Shown: piece after piece, positions 24,329 through 35,934 of the stretch
How positions within the stretch are numbered: the first letter of the stretch is position 1
Layout of the letters: each line of letters starts with the position of its first letter
NCBI GenBank assembly: GCA_017311185.1
Contig: JAESUZ010001271.1
Span: 1-64,000, forward strand
Reading direction: 5' to 3'
Origin: Proteles cristata cristata
Lineage: Eukaryota > Chordata > Mammalia > Carnivora > Hyaenidae
Length of the DNA stretch: 64,000 bases
Notes under the pieces: generated by a model
Databases searched by the model: none
The model's input: the letters and a program-made list of their open reading frames with translations, nothing else
Told to the model about the DNA's origin: nothing
Position numbers and translations under genes: made by a program

Positions 24329-24567
24329 GGGGCGCCTGAGTGGCTCAGTCGGTTAAGCCTCTGACTTCGGCCTAGGTCATGATCTCACGGTTGGGGGGTT
24401 AGAGCCTCCCGTCAGGCTCTGTGCTGACAGCTAGCTTGGAGCCTGGAGCCTGCTTCAGATTCCGTGTCTCCCTCTCTTTTGCTCTCTCACCTTCTGTTCA
24501 TGCTGTCTCTCTCTCTCTCAGAAATAAAAAACCAACAAACATTAAATAAATTTTTTAAAGAAAAGAA
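24329..24567 (+). mobile_element. CAN-SINE with 9-bp TSD
   Basis: GGGGCGCCTGAGTGGCTCAG head, GATCTCACGGTTGGGGGGTT, GTGCTGACAGCTAGCTTGG, CT stretch and AAACATTAAATAAATTTTTT tail. AGAAAAATA lies at 24320-24328 and 24568-24576. Confidence 0.95.
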
Positions 24568-24738
24568 AGAAAAATATATAGAATCTGCTGTTGTTTATAG
24601 ATCATACAATTATATGGAAGAAAAAAACAGCTGCCATCTTGCATACCTGCATGTGTGCACCTGATCTCCACTGGTCCACCCAAGACCTCTGAGCACCAAC
24701 CCTAGTCCCCCACGCCGTCCCATTTCTGCTCCAGCAAG

Positions 24739-25735
24739 ATGAAAGAAGCTATCATGAACTAAGAGAAACTGGCCAAATGGCAAGAACACGTGCGCATTGG
24801 TGGGAAAGGAACTTCCCACTTGAAAGAAGAAGGTGGAGGGCACCTGGGTGGCTTAGTCGGTTAAGCGTCCGACTTTCGCTTAGGTCATGATCTCACGGTT
24901 CGTGGGTTCGAGCCCCGCGTCGGGCACTGTGCTGACTGCCAGCTCAGAGCCTGGAGCCTATTTCGGAGTCTGTGTCTCCCTCTCTCTCTGGACCCCCCCC
25001 CCGCCCCCCGCTCATGCTGTTTCTCTCTCTCTCCTAGAAATAAATTTTAAAAAAAAATAAAAAATAAATAAATAAAAGAAAGAAAGAAGAAGGTGGTTCA
25101 CAGAATGGCTATAGCAGATGATAAAAAAAAACTTAAGTTCTCCTTAAAGAAGTTGGGGGTAAACAATATCTCTGGTACTGAAGAAGTGAGTATGTTCACA
25201 AACCGAGGAACAGGGATCCACTTTAAGAACCCTAACATTCAGGCATCCCTGGCCCGGAACACTTTGACCATCACAGTCCATGCTGAGACAAAGTAGCTGA
25301 AAGAAATGCTACCCAGTCTCTTAAACCATCCTGGTAGATGGTCTGACTAGTTTAAGAAGACTGGCTGAGGCTCTGCCCAAGTCTGGGGATGGAAAAGCAC
25401 CGCTTGCTACCAGAGAGGAGGAGGAGGAGGATGACCTTCCAGATCTTGTGGAGAACTGAGATGAAGCTTCCAAGAACGAAGCAAACTGATTAGAGTCAAC
25501 TTCTGAAGAAGATAAAACTTGAAGGAGTTATTGGGAGCTGCTATTTTTATATTATAACTGCTTTTTTAAAATTTTGTTCATGGATCTGATAAAATCTAGT
25601 CTCTCATGTCTATAAGCCAAAGCCCCTTGAATACTGCAGCTCTTTTCAGTTTTTGCTTATATTCAATTTATTCTTTGCAGCTAATTATGCTGAAGAAGCC
25701 TGGAAATAAAGTTTGAAACAAGGTTAATGAAAAAG
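24739..25735 (+). pseudogene. BTF3: Processed pseudogene of BTF3 (nascent polypeptide-associated complex beta subunit)
   Basis: BTF3 is the beta subunit of the nascent polypeptide-associated complex, which binds new chains at the ribosome. This copy starts at ATG 24739 (MKEAIMN, then an in-frame TAA where the family has Gln), continues through VRIGGKGT, and after a SINE resumes as [33 protein letters not shown] and the 3' part of the reading frame, ending with DEASKNEAN and a TGA at 25487. The wording LGVNNISG and MFTN points to BTF3 rather than BTF3L4. It has no introns, several stops (including TGA inside the VEN-DEASK segment) and small deletions near 25330 and 25380 that shift the frame. 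BTF3-like 3'UTR text continues to about 25735. Sequence 24640-24738 may be its 5'UTR. It is a dead LINE-mobilised cDNA copy. The longest open piece is 25093-25296. Confidence 0.93.
24837..25081 (+). mobile_element. Young CAN-SINE inside the BTF3 pseudogene
   Basis: SINE with AGGGCACCTGGGTGGCTTAG head, CGTCGGGCACTGTGCTGAC, a C-rich run (CCCCCCCCCGCCCCCCG) at 24992-25008 and a long A-rich tail. The BTF3 codons GAAAGAAGAAGGTGG are duplicated exactly at 24822-24836 and 25082-25096, so the SINE landed in an already existing pseudogene. Confidence 0.97.
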
Positions 25736-26233
25736 CAGAAGAATTGGTTTATATCTGAAGTAACTAATCCTTCTGAATCTCTACATATCGTTAATTTGCA
25801 CTAATACAAAAAAACAAACTATTCACATTTTTTGTAGTAAAATTGCTACTTAGAATTTGTGGTTTTATGTGGTTGCTCTTTCTTCCAAGAAAAGTACAAA
25901 GTAAAAGATCCATTTGTGATTGGCTTAGCTCTTTTGAGATTAATCAGAGCAATGTTTATTTGTTTTATATGGAGATCAATTTCTCTAGACTAAAGATATT
26001 TCATATAGCAAATTTGCCCAATAAGTTTCTTACCTATTAAGAAACTACTTTAGGCAAGTCTAGCCCAGCATCTCACCTGCAGTAGAAAGCCCATGGAATA
26101 TTAGATATCAATATCAGCTAGTCTACAGCCATACCACCCTGAACTTGCTCAATCTCATCTGATATCAGAAGATTAGCTTATAATTTGCTATTTTATGCTA
26201 CTTCTTAGAATAATGAAGGAAAATGGAAAGTAA
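25736..26233. other. Unique AT-rich sequence, no feature seen
   Basis: No repeat or gene signature recognised downstream of the pseudogene. Confidence 0.5.
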
Positions 26234-26249
26234 AAGTACCAATTAACTA

Positions 26250-26470
26250 TGGGTGCTTGGTTGACTCAGTCAGTTAAGTGTCATACTGTTGATCTCAGCT
26301 CAGGTCATGACCTCACAGTTCTTGGGATCAAGCCCTGTGTCAGGCTCTGCACTGACAACACAGAGTCTGCTTGGGATTGTCTGTCTCCTTCTCTCTCTGC
26401 CCCTCCCTCTCTTGCTGTATTTCTCTCTCACTCTCTCAAAATAAATAAATAAACTTTAAGTTATTTTTTG
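26250..26470 (+). mobile_element. CAN-SINE with 16-bp TSD
   Basis: Older SINE with GGGTGCTTGGTTGACTCAGT head and AAAATAAATAAATAAACTTT tail. AAGTACCAATTAACTA (26234-26249) and AAATACCAATTAATTA (26471-26486) form the duplication with two mismatches. Confidence 0.94.
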
Positions 26471-26608
26471 AAATACCAATTAATTAACTAATTAGCATTA
26501 CAATTCTGTCCCAAGTTTAAATAAACACATATGTAGATATTTTCCTTCATCATTTACTTACAGTGGGTAAGAGAAATCAACTATAACCTTAAAAATTTAC
26601 TACTGACA

Positions 26609-26824
26609 GGGGACACCTGAGTGGCTCAGTCGGTTGAGCATCCAGTTTGGCTCAGGTCATGATCTCGCAGTCAGTGGGTTCAAGCCCCGTGTCAGGCTCT
26701 GTGCTGACAGCTAGTTCAGAGCCTGGAGCCTGTTTCAGAATCTGTGTCTCCCTCTCTCTCTGCCCTTCCCCAGCTTGTGCTCTGTTTCTTTCTGTCTCAA
26801 AAATAAATGAATGTTTAAAAAATT
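26609..26824 (+). mobile_element. CAN-SINE with 18-bp TSD
   Basis: GGGACACCTGAGTGGCTCAG head, GGGTTCAAGCCCCGTGTCAG, tail AAAAATAAATGAATGTTTAA. Flanks AAAAATTTACTACTGACA (26591-26608) and AAAACTTCACTACTGACA (26825-26842) differ at two positions. Confidence 0.95.
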
Positions 26825-26842
26825 AAAACTTCACTACTGACA

Positions 26843-28409
26843 AATTTAAGGTCCTTATTCATGTCCTAAAGTGATAGCCTCTGGAGTAAAGAAGATATAG
26901 GCTAAATTTATGGTTACTATTCATTTTAATTTTGGCAGTTTAATCCAATTCAACTTGGATGGGATCAGCATAAAGAAAGTCAAAGTTTATCTCCAATCCA
27001 TAAGTTTTAGAGATCATTCACTTCTTTATTCTACATTTACCCCTCCAATCTCTTTATGCAAAAATCCAAGATAGGATGCTGGAAGCTGAAGCAAGGCCAG
27101 TGCACCTAATTCAGTTGCACATTTTTAAAATGAGAACAATAACAAGAAATTCTGATCAGAACTATCATTGATGCTCAAAGGCTCTGACCAGTCTACCAAT
27201 ACCCCACCCCAAATCGTCACATATCTAAAGATGTATTTCATATTTCCAGTCAACTATTAGGGTTGTGGCCACATGTCTCAGAAGGAACTCTTACTTTCCC
27301 AAAGGATTAATGGCTTTTATGATGAAATAAAACACTCTTAAAAAGCCGAACTGCATCTTAAGATCAAGAACAACAACAGCTAACTCTAAGGCAAAGGAAA
27401 CTTTTATAGACCTGCCAACTCTAGGTTAGAGCTAACCCCACCATGAACTCTCAGACTGATACAACTGATTACCAAAAGGGTTATTACTCCTAGACTCACA
27501 TCTGCTGCCTACCTCTCAACCTAAGTCTTCCCCCGACTCTGTCTGTTACATATTAATGTCTGTTTACACATTTGGGTGCACCTCACTGTCTTCGTGTTTC
27601 CCATTTTCATGTGAGGTAGCTGTGACTATAAAAAAGAAGACTTAAATTGTAAGACGTCGAAAGTTGAAGTTGTTAAAGAGAACCAGTTTGACCTTTTACC
27701 TGGTAAATTACATTTATAAATTATATCTACACCATAGCTCATCTTGAACCATATGAAAATATTCAGCCACCTGAACTAGTGCAAAATGAGACTATTCAAA
27801 AGAGAGTGTGGAAATCTGAGGGTGTTACCAGCATATGGCAGCCAGTATCATGAAGTAAAATATTCTAACATCCTATATAACATATTTCATATATATATAT
27901 ATGTAATCTTATATATAATAGGTACATATATGCAATCTTATGTGTATATGTATACACATAATGAGTTGGCAGAATTCTCCGAAAAAAAAAAAAAAACACT
28001 TAATAAAGAACTTTTAGAAACATAATTATCAAACAAACAAAAATGTTCGGGAAAAGACTTTCAGAAACTACATAAGTCTCCTTTTCTCTAAATGAGATTC
28101 TTTTCACTAAAATATAAAACTTATTTCCTGAAATGGATACATAGGCCTTGAAGTATTTTGTTTACAAGTTATACCTTCAACCTATTAAATCCATTTTCTC
28201 CCTACAAAAAGGAAACAAAATCTTCTCCTATTTGGAATATTGTCCCAAAGTCTACCCATAACAATTGGATAAATCAAATTTTTCTGGGCCCTTTTTTGTT
28301 TTTATCTACTTGATCTTTCAAGGTTGCCGAAGCAGAGTTGACGTTTCCCATCACAATTGTGTTAAATTTACCCAATTTTTTAGTATGATTGTGTTATATA
28401 ATAGCCATG
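26843..28409. other. Unique sequence with TA repeats
   Basis: No gene evidence. A TA/TG-rich tract lies at 27889-27960 and an A run at 27981-27995. A TATAAAAAAG motif at 27628 is isolated and not supported as a promoter. Confidence 0.5.
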
Positions 28410-28600
28410 GTCTATAGAAACACCCAGAACTGACTTTGTACTATTACTCCATCCCTTATGACCTGTGTAACTAGGGTCCTCAATTCCTTACCCAGTGAAA
28501 GGGCCTCAATAATGATTTCTGAAAATTAAATGAGATAATGAAGTTTCCATAATGCCTAACATATATTAAACATTCAATTTATAGCTATTACCATTACATA
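28410..28600 (+). mobile_element. MIR relic
   Basis: CTTATGACCTGTGTAACTAG, CAATTCCTTACCCAGTG, AATTAAATGAGATAATG and CATAATGCCTAACATATATT follow the plus-strand MIR order. Confidence 0.65.
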
Positions 28601-28691
28601 TGTTCGTTATACTCTTTGTACATAAAAGTTTATGAGTTTTATAACTTGACTTGTATATTTTATTTTATCACTTTAAAAATAACCTTTGGTC

Positions 28692-28907
28692 GGGGCACCT
28701 GGGTGGCTTAGTCGGTTAAGCGTCCGACTTTCGCTTAGGTCATGATCTCGCAGTTCGTGGGTTCGAGCCCCGCGTCGGGCTCTGTGCTGACTGCCAGCTC
28801 AGAGCCTGGAGCCTATTTCAGAGTCTGTATCTCCCTCTCTCTCTGACCCTCCCCTGCTCACGCTGTCTGTCTCTCTCTCCTAGAAATAAATAAAAAATAT
28901 TAAAAAA
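28692..28907 (+). mobile_element. Young CAN-SINE with perfect 17-bp TSD
   Basis: A nearly intact copy: GGGGCACCTGGGTGGCTTAG, TTCGAGCCCCGCGTCGGGCT, AGCCTATTTCAGAGTCTGT, AAATAAATAAAAAATATT tail. AAAAATAACCTTTGGTC is identical at 28675-28691 and 28908-28924, which suggests a recent insertion. Confidence 0.97.
28704..28770 (+). promoter_or_regulatory. SINE internal RNA polymerase III promoter (A and B boxes)
   Basis: A box TGGCTTAGTCGG at 28704-28715 and B box GGTTCGAGCCC at 28760-28770 are close to the tRNA-type consensus. The same arrangement is seen in the other young SINEs. Whether this copy is transcribed cannot be judged from sequence. Confidence 0.75.
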
Positions 28908-29294
28908 AAAAATAACCTTTGGTCACTGATTTGATTACCTTGATTTTTACTTTGCTTGACATTTATATTCCTCCTCTGGCTCCTTTTGTTTTGTCCACTC
29001 ATTATTAATTGTTTTGTGCCATTCCGACTGGATATTATTCTTAGTGCATTGGAAAGGATTTAAAAAGTTTTAGGAAAGAAAGGGCATGATCTGATTTTTG
29101 CATTTAGAAAATCGCTCTATCTGATGGTGGCAAGTGGATTATCAATAAGAACAACAGGAAGCAGGAAAATGTTTGGAAAGGCAAAAGAAAAAAGAAAGGA
29201 AGAAGATAGGGGCCTGGACAAGGAGAGAAGTGATGTTTTAGTTGGGCAGGAGGAGAAGGCTAGTAAAAACTATTTTTAAAAATCTAGGTTTTTA

Positions 29295-29498
29295 AAAAAT
29301 GTTTATTTATTTTTGAAAGAGAGACAGAGCACAACCTGAGCAGGGGCAGAGAGAGAAGGAGACAAAGAATCTAAAGCAGGCTCCTGGTTCTGAGCTCTCA
29401 GCACAGAGCCCGATTCAGAGATTTAAGCCATGAATTATGAGATCATGACCTGAACTGAAGTTGGAGACTTAACTGACTGAACCACCCAGGCATCCCAC
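29295..29498 (-). mobile_element. CAN-SINE with 11-bp TSD
   Basis: Minus-strand SINE: ATGTTTATTTATTTTTGAAA, CAGGCTCCTGGTTCTGAGC, ATGAATTATGAGATCATGA, head ACCACCCAGGCATCCCA. CTAGGTTTTTA occurs at 29284-29294 and 29499-29509. Confidence 0.95.
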
Positions 29499-29698
29499 CT
29501 AGGTTTTTACATTGAGTAATTTGGAGCTTTGTGGTAACATTTACCAAAATGAGAAAGATTCAGGGAGGAATGGATTTATAGGAATACAGCAATGTGGGAA
29601 GCTATTATCATGTTAAGTTGGAGAATTAATTTAACTTCATCATCAAATAGTCATATTAACAATAACAGATATGAATTAGAAACCTAAATTTGGCAATT

Positions 29699-29699
<1 letters not shown>

Positions 29700-29733
<34 letters not shown>
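29700..29733. repeat. (CA)17 microsatellite
   Basis: An uninterrupted CA tract of 17 units. Such tracts are usually length-variable between individuals. Confidence 0.95.
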
Positions 29734-29736
<3 letters not shown>

Positions 29737-30110
29737 CTGTCAATGAGTGAAATCACTAAGGATGGTTGTAGACAGAGGGAGGAAGAGGCCCAAGACTACA
29801 TTGTGCATTTGTTAAATTGTGCATTTTCTTCAAACAAAAGAGTTGAACAAAAGAGATATCAAAGAAGAGTGATAAAAGAAAAAGCATCCTGAAAAATAGA
29901 ACAATATTCGAAAGTATTGCATCATGGAAGTAAAGAGAAGAAAATATTTGAAGAAGCAAAGAGTAGAAGTCTTAAATGAAGTCTACAAAGTGACCATGGA
30001 TTTTAGCCTAAAGAGATATGATCTTAACCCTGGTAGATTGGGAGGAATAATCGTGAAGGAAGGCTATGCAGAGTGGGTTAAGGAGAGAATAGTAAATTGA
30101 TGTGAATGAA

Positions 30111-31017
30111 TGAAAAATGTTAGAAAAGAATGGGTAGACAGTTTTCAAGGTACTTCTTTCTTTACTATTATTTATCCATCTTCACTCCATATTTATCATC
30201 ATCTTGTCCCCTTTGTTCTCATATTTTACATTCTAGAAAAGCTCAGCTTCCCTATCACTGATTAGATTTTTGATATTGTTTTGCTCTTTATTTAAACCAG
30301 GACACTGTTTAATTCTATATTAAACACCCAATGTCCTAACCTTACTTTTCAAACCTTAAATTATCATATTGGCCTGGTCTCTCTCTATATAGCTTTAAAT
30401 TCGTATATCATAATGGGTATATGCTTTTTCTAAAATATTTTTCCAATTCCTAAAATAAATTTTAGAGATATATATTTCCTCTGAGGCTTCAGAACAATTT
30501 CCTCTTTCCTTCAACCTATGGTAATTTCCTCATAGGCATCATGAGGCATCTAGCAAAATCTAATATTTGACAGAAACTTGTGGACAGGGCTAACCATGAC
30601 TCTACATATTTGCCCATTTTCAGGCAGCTGAAACCCCTTCTTAAATCTGCAGCCAGTAGATCAATGTACATGAATTTTAACCCAATTACTAGTGTTTATT
30701 TGATTTTTATATATGAAGACTTTGCTGGCCCGAGATTAACTATTTCCTTTTTTAAACCAATGAAGCATCTGAAAGCCTATTGTCAGGTGAACAAGCTTTT
30801 ATGCTCTATGGAAAAAAAAATGAATGCTATGTTCCCAATATATTTTTTTTATTTTACGAATCTTGTTTCATGGGTCACATATTAGTATTTCTCCTAGAGC
30901 TTAGCAGTATGTTTTCTATGATTCATAGAATTTAATATTAATGTCAATTCTCATCTTGTTTTCTCTATTTTTAGGTAGCCCAATAGGTATTTGTGTCATT
31001 TTCAGTAAGGGTTTCTT
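30111..31017. other. Unique sequence, no feature seen
   Basis: A 101-codon open frame at 30580-30885 has no recognisable domain. No repeat was recognised. Confidence 0.5.
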
Positions 31018-31215
31018 TTTTACATTTATTTATTCTTTGAGAGAGAGAGAAAGAGAGCATGTGCGCATGAGGAGGAAAGGACCAGAGAGAGAGAAGGGAG
31101 AGAACAGTGCCAGCACAGACCCCAGTGTGGTGCTCCATCCAGAAAACCATTAGACCATGGTATGAACCAGAATCAAGAGTCAGATGCTGAAGCACTGAGC
31201 CACACAGGTGCCCCT
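31018..31215 (-). mobile_element. CAN-SINE, diverged
   Basis: Minus-strand SINE: ACATTTATTTATTCTTTGAG, a worn centre (GTGTGGTGCTCCATCCAG), AGAGTCAGATGCTGAAGCA and head GAGCCACACAGGTGCCCC. Confidence 0.9.
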
Positions 31216-33174
31216 TGAATAAAATTTGTTCATCAAAGGTATTTAAATCAGAATTTTGACAGTTTACATTGTAACTGATCTACAAAATATTTCTAAATTG
31301 GGGAATTTTTTTAAATTTATATAAATCAGCACAGAAAAAATACTACTATTTTTAAAGTTAATCAAATCACCAGGTGTCTTAAAATCCACTGTAAAAAAAT
31401 CCACTATAAGTCTACATGCCAATAGTGTAATTTTATATACAGTTATGAGAAGAGGAAATAAAAGTAATTTATATTTAGGTCAAATATTGAGAGTATTACA
31501 TAATCTGAACAAATTAAGCCATTTTAGGGCTTTTCAAACTTTAGAGAAGTCCCAAGTCACTAATAGTTCTTATGCATTTTCTCTGTAGTATTAATTTAAT
31601 TTACCCTTGCATCATTTAAAGAATAATCCTGGAGTCACGGCATTCTGACTTTGAAAATTGCATTGAGGTGTTCATTATTCTTACACACTTAAGCAGATTA
31701 TCACCTTGGCAGAAATGTTATGTTGTTAACTGGATGTTATATGACTTTAAGCACCGAGTTGGTCATTGTTATTTTCAGTGTCTACCCATTCTTTCTAAAG
31801 AGGAACTATTATCAGTCTTCTGCAATGAGATTATTATTAATTAAAGAGAAATTTTGTTTACTATTGGCTGTGAGACAGCTCTACTCAGAAGGAGTCATAT
31901 CTATGAATGTTAAATTCATAATTATACGTATCTCTCTAAATTACTGACATCTTTTCCTAATTATTGTGGCAGTTTCAATTTTATAAAAAATAATTTCAAA
32001 GTACTTATTTTGGGTCCATGGTAATAAGAAAGCATGCATCAGCTTAACAGTATGAATGTATTATGATGTATTTACGAAAGACAACAAAAAACAAAGAAGA
32101 AATTGATAATCGGCATGGAAAATGCAAAATGTGCCAAATGGTCCTCCTAAATATTGAGAGAAAGAGGGTTAAACATAATGCTGTACTTTACACTAATGAA
32201 AATGTCCGGTATATTCCTTTCCCAAAGCAAAATAGCATGTTAATGCCTCTGCTCAGTGTTGTTTTTGTTAATGTTACATCCAAGGAAGCACTCCTCTTGG
32301 AGCCATAAACCGTGTTCAAGGACAAAGATCAAAACTGCTATTCATTGCCTCTCACTGGTGGCTGAAACTAAAGCCCTCAGTCGGAATAGTTATCATTACC
32401 ATAAGTGGCCGCCAAACCATTTAGAATTAGGACCGTAGCCCATCTTCATTGTTCCCTCTCCTGAGAAATAGCAACCATGTGTACATATTTGCTGAAAATT
32501 TTCAGCATGGAATTCCAGGACTCACAAAAGAAAAAGACTCCTCTCCTTTACAGTCGAAATCCCTGAATATTTATTTCCTACTAGTTCTTTAGAAATTAAC
32601 TCAAATAGCATACTTTCATAAAAGTTTGTTCAGTAGTGAGAGAAGAGCACTTCATAATCTATGTAGAGATGGAGCAAATTAGGATAATAATTGGATATAA
32701 AGTATTGAGCATAGAGTAGAGAGAAGGGAGATGGTAGATAAAAATCTTCATTCTAATGTCTTCAGTGCAGAGACTGACATCACTTGGGCTGATGATATGA
32801 GTCAGAAAAGATAGAAAGATTGTGGACCCTGGGGTAATTCACTGAAGACTAATGGCAGACTGTCCTGGATTTGTGTGCTTCTCACATGGCTAGAAGTGGT
32901 ACACTTTGCCCTCTAGGGAGTAGTAATCTGGCCACCCTGACAGGATTGGGGCTTTGATGTTCTCTAAAACGCCCACAGGAGATCTGTCCCTTAGCTTCCT
33001 TGTCTTATATGTTAACCTGTACTCTGAGTGTTTCTTAGTGTACTCTCATTATTTTTTCCTATGTCTATCAGCTGTCTGACTATTCAAGACTCAAGCTAAA
33101 ATATGTATTTATTTCTTTGTTTCTGCCAAGAACTTTGGATATGACAGCATTGATTGATTTTATTTTCATAACAA
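31216..33174. other. Unique stretch, includes a CpG-containing segment
   Basis: About 2 kb without a recognised transposon. The part 32060-32520 is less AT-rich than its surroundings and keeps several CpGs (for example in TCCGGTATA, AACCGTGTT, GTCGGAATA, GGCCGCCAA, GACCGTAG). Two short overlapping frames there have no recognised domain. It may be a conserved non-coding element, which sequence alone cannot show. Confidence 0.45.
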
Positions 33175-33325
33175 GTCACTGATGAAAGATTATTGTCCCC
33201 ATTTTGAAAGTAAGGGCACTAAGACTTAACACCGTTAAGTAATGTGCCTAAATTAGTAAGAAATAAGCCAAGGGTCATAATCAAGTCTATTTTGTAATAA
33301 AACCTTTACAACCATTATGCATACA
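33175..33325 (-). mobile_element. MIR relic
   Basis: TTATTGTCCCCATTTTGAAA, GACTTAACACCGTTAAGTAA TGTGCCTAAATTAGTAAG, and ACAACCATTATGC match a minus-strand MIR in order. Confidence 0.78.
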
Positions 33326-33448
33326 GCACCCTCCCCCCATCTGTTTCATTTGTCCAAGAGAAGATATAACTCAGATGTTTCATTGCTTTGCTCAAAAGGG
33401 AAGAATGTACTAATCTTCCATGATCACAAAAGCAAAGCAGCTAGAGCG

Positions 33449-33480
33449 GTGTGTGTGTGTGTGTGTGTGTGTGTGGTGTG
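33449..33480. repeat. (GT)n microsatellite
   Basis: About 15 GT units with one interruption near the right end (GTGTGGTGTG). Confidence 0.93.
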
Positions 33481-34359
33481 CATTAAAATTGGAGATTCAG
33501 CATCTCCACCTAAATTGCTATTACTAGAGAGTAATAGAACATAATGAAATTTTCATCCCCATTGCAATATATGTCATATTAATTTCAATCCATAATTTCA
33601 ACTTTCAGAGTTTTGCTAAAATGCATTACTCTTTATATCTTCAAATATATTTCGTGTCATATATGATATGTTTGTATAGATGTTGGCTTTTTAAAAAGGG
33701 CAACCTAAAAAAAGGTCATACAAGACTAACAGGACAATAGAGTAACAAGAAGTTGATATGTTATGTTTTTGATTTGGATGAGATGATTTTGAGGAGAATT
33801 TCTGTTTAAAAGGAAATACTATTTTAGCAAATGTTTGCATTCTTTTAACCAATTGATCAGGTCAACGCTAATATGTAAACCAAGCAAGTTTTATGGGTCA
33901 AGGAAATTTTTGAAAACTATTTCAATCATGCTTTAAAACTGTGGACATTCAAATGTTGGCAAATATCATTCATGAAAATCTATGAGTTAAGCAATTTTTA
34001 GCATTAATAACTTTATTATTATGATACAATAACAGCATAGTTAAAGTAGGTGACATTTAGTGAGTAAGCTCTTCTCTAGTGGACACATCTGTTCCATGGT
34101 TTTCTCCTTTTTCCCACTTGAACTATGCTGTCCTTCTAAATATCCTCAGACACCAGATGTGCTTCAACTCAACTTCTTCAATTGAAAACATATATCCAAA
34201 GAATCAGAGATATAGACTGTACAATATACAAGTTAAAAGTCCAAAAATTATCCTTAAAGAAGATATTTATTTTATTATAATTACAAGTACAGTGGAAATG
34301 CAGGTAACTAATATTAGCATTGTTACCATATTTCCCATCATTTAAGCTTGTTATGTGCT
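33481..34359. other. Unique AT-rich sequence, no feature seen
   Basis: No gene or repeat recognised. Confidence 0.5.
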
Positions 34360-34500
34360 ACTAAACATTAGATATTACAGCGACTCAAAGAGGCCAGTAC
34401 TTTTATCATCTTCATTTTACAAATGAAGGAGCTAAAGATTTCAAGTGACTCATCCAAGATGACACAGCTAAAAAAGTGGAGAAATTTATATAGTTCTTAA
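34360..34500 (-). mobile_element. MIR relic
   Basis: ATCATCTTCATTTTACAAAT GAAGGAGCTAAAG, TCAAGTGACTCATCCAAGAT and GACACAGCTAAAAAAGTGG are the minus-strand MIR core. Confidence 0.8.
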
Positions 34501-34611
34501 ATATTTCTCTTTGAACATATGTGTGTGTTTGGGGGAGGGGGTAAAATGTGTGTATTTCTTACAGAAGTTACCATAAAACTGTTTTGTCTACATTTAAAGC
34601 TAGCTCAATTC

Positions 34612-34837
34612 TTTCTTATTTTTTTATTGTTTAAAATATTTTTAACGTTTATTTATTATTTTTGAGAGACAGAGCATGAGTGGGGGTGTCAGAGAGAGAG
34701 ACACACAGAATTGGAAGAAGGTCCCAGGCTCTGAGCAGTCAGCATAGGGCCCAATGCAGGGCTTGAACCCACTAACCATGAGATCATGAGCTGAGTCAAA
34801 GTATGCTGCTTAACCCACTGAGCCACCCAGGTGCCCC
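34612..34837 (-). mobile_element. CAN-SINE with 16-bp TSD
   Basis: Minus-strand SINE with T-rich tail, CAGAATTGGAAGAAGGTCCC, GCTTGAACCCACTAACCATG and head GCCACCCAGGTGCCCC. AAAGCTAGCTCAATTC (34596-34611) and AAGGCTAGATCAATTC (34838-34853) differ at two positions. Confidence 0.96.
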
Positions 34838-34853
34838 AAGGCTAGATCAATTC

Positions 34854-35934
34854 AAATCTATAGAAACTTTCACTGAACTTACAGTTACATTACTTTTTTC
34901 TACTCTAATTTTGTAATACATTTTTTATATAGCCTTGGTTTTTACCTATTTGCATTAAAACAACTTTGTTTTAATTGCATGAATGTGTTTTTCCAAATAT
35001 TACAATAATAAATACATACTAGGGCAGTATACCAGCATTTAGAAAGTATCTGGTGGCCAAGAATAATAAATCAAGGCATCAAATACAGAATTTAAGAGAT
35101 TTTTGAGTTTAAGGTCATTAGTTTGCTTTGTCTAGACTGTAGGTGAATACAAAATTATTATGGCTTCCTCATCACAATTCTGTGTGAGATGAGTAAGTGA
35201 GACACTCCATTTCTTTTCAAAAATAATACTGTGTCAAAATCATAAAACTTTGCTATCACAACTGACACTAATTGGCATCCTTGTTAGCACTCTGAAAAGA
35301 GAGGTCAAAACTGGAGGTTCATAGAAGCTGAAGTGCCCCTTCTTATAAGTGGTTCCTCTGGGTTGAAGAGCAGGGATCTGGAAACCTTTAGCAAAAGTCT
35401 GACATGTAGCTTTATTATAAGAAAAACAAGAGACGTTAATGTTGATCTGTGTGTATTGACTGTTTGACACCTTGGTAGAGCATTCTATAGGAAACTTATG
35501 AACAGATATCTAGAATAATTAAAAGGATGATATAATAGTAATTCAATTTCACAGTTTCTTATTCAAATATTTTGAGGCTATAGGGATATGTATAGAATTT
35601 CAGAGGTATGGAGGGACAATACATATACCTTATGTTATGTAACACCCCAGTAGGGTAAGAGGCAGCATACATTAATATTTCTACAACAATGTATAAGATT
35701 ATGTGCACCAACTGCAATAGAGAAAGGCTATAAATATCCTAATGCCACTTCAGATCAAAGTTTGCTACCAAAAAAATGAGTTCATGTGAGGTTTTTGCTT
35801 TTAAATTATCTGTTATAAAAGATAAAGGAACTTCTGAATTGCCAATGTTGTGTTGTGAATTTGTACAATTAGGATTATTTGGCTTGAAGGAGAAAATACT
35901 GAAAATTAGCTTAAATAATGACTTTATTTTTTCA
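34854..35934. other. Unique AT-rich sequence, no feature seen
   Basis: About 1.1 kb with no recognised gene or repeat. Confidence 0.5.

Larger units (their letters stand above)
29020..30110 (+). mobile_element. Ancient long mammalian repeat, copy 3
   Basis: TTATTCTTAGTGCATTGGAA, GGGCATGATCTGATTTTTGC, CAAGTGGATTATCAATAAG, GGACAAGGAGAGAAGTG, then after a SINE GGTAACATTTACCAAAATG, and AAATCACTAAGGATGG match the same old consensus as 18535-21150. It is broken by a SINE at 29295-29498 and a CA tract at 29700. Confidence 0.55.

Noticed and set aside
25093..25296. Apparent small BTF3-like gene
   Set aside because: It is the open part of a processed pseudogene with stops and frameshifts on both sides.
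27600..27650. TATAAAAAAG as a promoter
   Set aside because: Isolated TATA-like text in AT-rich DNA with no other promoter or gene feature.
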